DNA from: Gnetum montanum
Taxonomy: Eukaryota > Streptophyta > Gnetopsida > Gnetales > Gnetaceae
Direction of reading: 5' to 3'
DNA length: 64,000 nt
NCBI GenBank assembly: GCA_015680685.1
Contig: MNCI01008326.1
Location: forward strand, 330,312-394,311
The translations under genes and the position numbers were made by a program. Under the pieces are notes generated by a model that was given only the letters and a program-made list of their open reading frames with translations, was not told where the DNA came from and searched no databases. Shown piece by piece: positions 58,790-64,000 of this stretch (positions are counted from its first letter, which is position 1; the number at the start of each line of letters is the position of its first letter).

Positions 58790-61700
58790 TCTTAGCCTAA
58801 ACTACAAGCATACTAATAACCATAGTTGTTCATAGTAGTCAGTATTTTAGTAAAAGCTACAATGGAAGCCATAGAGAAAACTAATTGTCATGAAATATAA
58901 TAGAAAGTAGACTAGTGGAAGCCTTTCAACTAGCCAAACGGTGTTGTAGGGGACATGCATGATGCAATTGGTTACATGGCATTCTCAATTCCATCAAAAG
59001 ATCCTTCCACTTTCAATGGCCATCACATATGATAAAATACATGTAGTCGAAAGTGCAAGCCCTCTATCGAACTTGACTATAAAGACATGCTACTTGTAGT
59101 GTCTCAAAATGCCAAGGAGAAGCCACCAAAAATAGCCCTAGCATTGGAAGATAGGGAAATTAAATAACTTTAGGCTACCAGAAGCATGGATTAGTGCTAG
59201 GAACATTATAGACTCATACCTTTGTAACCTAAATTACGAGCACATTGATAGTCACAATAGTTCATAGTTTAGTGGAACTTGCAATGGAAGATACAACACA
59301 AACTGGTTGTCATGAAATATAAGAGAAAGTAGACCAATGAAATCCTTTCATTTGGCTGGAAGATGCTACAGAAGATGTACATGACATAGTTGATCACATG
59401 GTATTGTCAATTTCACCAAAATGACCTTCCACTTTTGATAGCCATCATGTATAATGGAGTATATCTAGCCAAAAGTGCAAGGCCTCTACCAGATCCAAGT
59501 ATGAAGAGATGCTACTTGTAGTATATTACAATGTTGAGAAGAACTCATCAAAAATAGCCCCAATACTAGAAGTTAGGAAAATTAAACAACTTCGGTCTAC
59601 TGGAAGCATAGCATAATGCCAAAAATGTGCCAAACACATGTCTTCACAACTTGAACTATGAGTATGCTAATGATCATAGATATCTACAATTTAGTGGAAG
59701 ATATAATGGAAGCTACAATAAAAACTAGTTATCGTAAAATATAATAGAAAGTGAACTTGTGAAATCCTTCCAACTAGCTAGAAGATGCTATGGGGGACAT
59801 GCATGATGTACTTGGTCACGTGACATTCTAAATTCCAGTAGAAGATCCTTCCACTTCTAATAGCCATCACATATGATGAATTACATGCAACTAGATGTGG
59901 AGGCCTCTATTAGATCAAACTATGAAGAGATGATACTTGTAGTGTCTTGCAATGTCAAGGACAAGCCATTGGAAATATCCCAAACATCAGAAGGTGGAAA
60001 AATTGAACAACTTTGGTCTACCAAAAGCATGATGTAGTGCCAAGAACATGCCAAATGCATGACTTCATAGCTTGAATTGCTAGCATGCTTACAACTATGA
60101 TGGTTTGCAGTTTAGTAGAAGTTGCAATGGAAGCTACATCCCAAACTAGTTGTGATGAAATATAATAGAAAGAAAACTAGTGGAAGTCTTCTAGTTGGCC
60201 AAAAGGTGTTGTGTAAGGCATGCATGACATAGTTGGTTGCATGACATTCTAAATTCCACTAGAAGACCCTTCCACTTCAAACAACCATCACGTATGACAA
60301 AGTACATGCAATTGGAAGTGGAGGCATCTACCAGATTAAATTATGAAGACATGCTACTCATAGTTTCTTACAAACCCAAGGAGAGGTCACTGAAAATAGC
60401 TCTAGCATTGGAAGGAAGGAAAATTGAACAACTTTGGTCTCTCAAAAGCATGACATAGTGCTAGGAACATGCCAGACACATGCCTTTGTAGCCTGAACTA
60501 CAAGCATGTTGATGGCCATAGTGGTTTGTAGTTTAGTGAAAGTTGCAATGAAAGCCATAGTGCAAATTGGTTATAAACAAATATAATAGAAAGTGGACTA
60601 GTGGAAGCATTCTAACCTACTAGAAGATGCTATAAGAGATGTAACTAGAGTAGTTACTTAAATGATGTTCTAAATTCCACTAGACCTTCCACATCTGGTA
60701 GCCATCACATATGATGAAGTATAGGTAGTTGAAAATGAGGGCCTATACCAAGTCATATTGCAATGACATGTTCCTTGCAATGTCTCATAATGTTAAGGAA
60801 AAGTCTCTAGAAATAGCCCCAACATTAGAAGGCAATCAATATAAACAAATTTGGCTATCAAAATCATAGCATAGTGCCAAGAACATGTCAGACACATGGC
60901 TTCATAGCCTAAACTATGAGCATGTTTATGATTGATGTGGTCCCTAGTTTATTAAAAGTTGCAATGCAAGCTACAATCCAAACTAGTTGTTGCAAAATAA
61001 AAGAGAAAGTAGACTAGTATAAGCCTTCCAACTACCTGGAATGTGCTATGGGGGGCCTGTGTAATGTAGTTGGTCACATGGCATTTTAAATTTCACCAAA
61101 ATGTCCTTCAATTTCTAGTAGCCATCATGTATGATGAGGTACATGCAGCCAAAAGCAAAGGCCTCTACTATACTAGACCATGAATACATGCTACTTGTAG
61201 TGTATAGTAATGCAAGGAGAAGCCATCAAAAGTAGCCCTAGCGACTAGAAGGTAGGAATAGTGATTAACTTTGAGGTACCAAAAGCACAACACAATACTA
61301 GGAACATGTTAGATGCATGTCTTAGCAGCCTAAACTACAATCAAACTGATGTCCAATGTGCTCCATCGTTTAGAAAAGGTTGTAATACAAGCTAGAGTGC
61401 AAACTGGTTGTCATGAAATATAAGAGAACATTGACTAGTGGAAGCCTTCCCACATGCTAAAAGGTGTTGCAAGGAGAGTGTAGAACATAGTCAGCCACAT
61501 GTCATTCTAATTTCCATCAAAAGTCCCTTCCACTTTTAGCAGCCATCATGGATGATAGAGTACATGCAACCAAAATCATGAGGCCTCTACTATAATGGAC
61601 TATGATGACTATGCTACTCACAATGCAATGAGAATCCACTAGAAGTAATGCCTACAAATTGGAAGGTAGGGAAAATGAACAACTTCAGGTTTTCAAAAGC

Positions 61701-62030
61701 CTAGTGCAATCGAAGAAACATGTTAGATGTATGATCATGCATCCTCTACTATGAGCCTACTAACAATTGCAATGGTTCATAGTTTAGTAAAATTTCCAAT
61801 AGAAGCCATAACACAAACTGGTTTTCTTGAAATATAAGAGAACATTGACTAGTAGAAGTCTTTCAACATGGTAGAAGGTCTTACAAAGGGAGTGCAAAAT
61901 GTAGTCTGTTTGATTTCATTCTAAATTCCATTGAAAGCCACTTCCACTACTAGTAGCCATCATGTATAGTGGAGTATATGCTACCAGAAGCATGAAGACT
62001 TCTAATTCTAACTACAACATATACGCTATG
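58790..62030. repeat. Tandem array, period about 420 bp, about eight copies
   Basis: The marker CCATCAYRTATGATGAAGTA recurs near 59021, 59443, 59865, 60286, 60703, 61123, 61544 and 61958, giving intervals of 422, 422, 421, 417, 420, 421 and 414. Other shared blocks are GGTTGTCATGAAATATAAGA, GACATGCTACTTGTAGTGTC and AGCCCCAGCATTGGAAGG. Copies are diverged by many point changes but keep their length. Short open frames inside (for example 60237-60458) are not shared by the other copies. Confidence 0.9.
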
Positions 62031-62830
62031 TGCAATCTATCATAGTATAAACTACAACTATGATGTGAATTGTAGTTTGTTTTGTTAAACTATGAACTAT
62101 TGTATGACATAGAGGCTTGCATCCTCTCAAATGAGTTTTAAATGATTTTGTACTACTAATGAGAACTTGAAACTCTCTTGTCAAGTCCATCTTACTTAAC
62201 AAGTTAAGTTACCACTCTAGCATTGTAAATTGTCAAAGACATAAGGTTGTGAAGAGAAGAACTATTGGAAATAATGTTGTTAGTTGCAAGTGTAGATAAG
62301 GTAAATAAGAATTTAGATATTTCATTTTACATCTTCTATTTCAAGTTATGTTAATCGATATGTGTGTTTTGTGTATTTTGAATTTTTAGTTTAAGTATGC
62401 TAAGATGATAAATCTTTGATAGATGCAAGGAAGATGAGAGCATGTAGGTTTTTGGGAAACAACATGGCAATAGGAAATACAAGACCCACATGTAGGCTAA
62501 TTTTGAAAACATAAAATTCAATGGTCCTATTTCTATGATGATGTGCTTGCTCTGATATACAAAGAAAGAGTGCAAGATTTTATTGAAGGTGTAAAAAAGA
62601 ACAAGATGTTTCCCTATCAATTTTTCTATAGAATCAAAAAAAAAATATTGGAAGAAGTAAACTCACTCTCAAGAAAACTACTACATCTACCATAGATGAT
62701 ATGTTTTTTTATTTTTTTTTATTTTTTCTATATTCAACAATTTAGAATAAAGAATAAGAAGATTTCAATTTTTTTTACTATTGTCTAACATCTAAAAAAT
62801 ATCTGTATTAGTTATTATTAGTTATCATTG
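62031..62830. other. Interval with no recognised gene
   Basis: AT-rich, with T-runs near 62704-62730. A short minus-strand open frame (62351-62620) has no recognisable motif. Confidence 0.35.
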
Positions 62831-62840
62831 TTCATATGGC

Positions 62841-64000
62841 TTGAATGTCATCACAAGGGCAGTACCTAAGTCAATTAGAAAAATAAACAAGACTGGTAAA
62901 AGGATAGGCTATCAATGTTATTTCATAGTTTGCATCATGTGTGGTGCAAACCATGTTGCATGCATTATATACAAAGAAATGAACCATGTTTACACATCAA
63001 GAGCTTATTACCATAGCTTTCTAGGACCCATGAAAGATAGAAGAGATTCTCAATCCATTCGTATTTTTCACAAGATACGTCTGAAGGTAGTGTTATTATG
63101 AAATGAAGGATTTTTAATAGATCTAATTTATGAGAGGTATATCAAAAATCCTTTTAATCAAGGGTAAGAATTCCAAGTGTCTCATAAAATAAACATGTTT
63201 CATTTAAAAAAGGATATTTATAACATTTGCAAAGATTTTAAATGAGATTACAAAAAATGTAAGCATGAAAAAATTAGTATGTAGCTATGGTACGATACGA
63301 CAAAATATTTTTTATTTTACTGTCAAGAAGAAATTATGGAACACTGTGCCCCAATAATCATTGGGTTGCAATCATTGTGGAGGCTAAAAAGGATTAGAGT
63401 ACTATCCTAAAATAGCATCCTTGCTATGGATTCTACATTCAACAACAACAAATATGAAGCAAGTAGAAGATTAAGATTATACAATAATGTTTTATCAAAC
63501 TAAGTTTCTGCTTGAATCAAGTCATCTTTTACCACAAACAATTGTTTGTTTTTACAACTCCATCTTCACACAATCATGGCTTTCAATTCATACTACAATG
63601 GATCTGATTGTAGCATGGGTGATATCCTATAGGTGTATATAAACTGATATCACAACTTAGCTTTTTGAGTTACTAAGAAGATGCAAGGCTCTAGAGCCAT
63701 AGTGGAGAGTGAATGCTTTCATGCTTGATGATTCAAAAGAAAAATCAATGCAGTATGATAATACTAAAAAATTAAATATTTAATAAAAATAGATAGTTGG
63801 TTAGAATATATGGAGGCATTTAAAGAAAACATGCTACATTGTGTTAAATTTCTAGGTCAATATTTGGTTGTGTTTTTCTATGCATCTTGCATGTTTGGAG
63901 GACTTGGAGAAAGAAATTTGAAATAAAGATTAAATATTTGATATTAAGAAAGGCTATGGATGAACATCTCGACCATATTATGAATGAATGAAAAACTCCT
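62841..64000 (+). pseudogene. MULE transposase remnant, N-terminal half, cut by the window end
   Basis: The plus strand reads KRIGYQCYFIVCIMCG, NHVYTSRAYYHSFLGP and DRRDSQSIRIFHKI (62900-63075), then a degraded part, then LAMDSTFNNNKYE near 63420-63455 (first catalytic Asp block). TIMAFNSYYNGSDC follows near 63570, and FLCILHVWRTWRKKFEIKI (63880-63930) is the H-V-x-R-A-W-type block that precedes the last catalytic residue. Many stops and shifts. It is homologous block by block to the split copy at 27366-28766 plus 54748-55140, in opposite orientation. Such transposases move Mutator-like DNA elements; terminal repeats were not found. Confidence 0.7.

Noticed and set aside
60237-60458. 73-codon open frame in the 420-bp array
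   Set aside because: The other seven repeat units do not keep this frame open, so it is chance.

Overview
The window looks like a repeat-rich intergenic block of a large plant genome. It holds two nests of Ty3/gypsy LTR retrotransposons of the plant-specific Athila and Tat types, Mutator-like (MULE) transposase remnants and satellite-like tandem arrays. No intact host gene, tRNA, rRNA or CRISPR array was seen. The size of the Tat elements (about 17 kb each) and the heavy decay suggest a gymnosperm-like genome, but the species cannot be fixed from the sequence.

Layout. 186-514 and 23661-24480 are two halves of an unrecognised coiled-coil gene on the minus strand, split by element A (Athila-like, plus strand, 515-23660, TSD TAGTT). 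A carries gag but no pol. Its 3' LTR is split by element B (Tat-like, plus strand, 6332-23554). 24.5-28.8 kb holds an Ulp1-type protease remnant (+) and a MULE transposase remnant (-). The MULE is split by element D (Athila-like, minus strand, 28767-54747; gag, PR, RT, RNase H and INT all recognisable). D's gag is split by element C (Tat-like, plus strand, 36453-53489, perfect TSD CTCAG). 55.7-62.0 kb is a block of three tandem-repeat families. 62.8-64.0 kb is a second MULE transposase remnant (+), running off the window.

Main discovery. B and C each carry, between protease and reverse transcriptase, a homologous gene on the OPPOSITE strand (B 12485-16489; C 42000-46487). Each copy can be read as about eight exons with GT-AG introns, and most junctions keep phase. 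Exon 2 is 450 bp in both by my splice calls; the other exons are close in length. The predicted protein is about 1,070 residues. It begins with a domain resembling the FCP1/NIF-type HAD phosphatases but lacking key acidic residues, followed by a helical region, a coiled coil and an acidic tail. Introns antisense to the genomic RNA would not be spliced from it, which would explain how an intron-bearing gene survived retrotransposition. In each element the module is bordered by short repeats with a TTAAACT core, which recur downstream of integrase. In C, TACGCT/GTATAC arrays fill the LTRs, the leader and intron 1 of the antisense gene.

How the parts relate. All reading frames are broken by stops and frameshifts, many of the kind made by C-to-T change, so none of the elements is likely to move on its own now. 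Nesting gives relative ages: coiled-coil gene before A before B; MULE before D before C.
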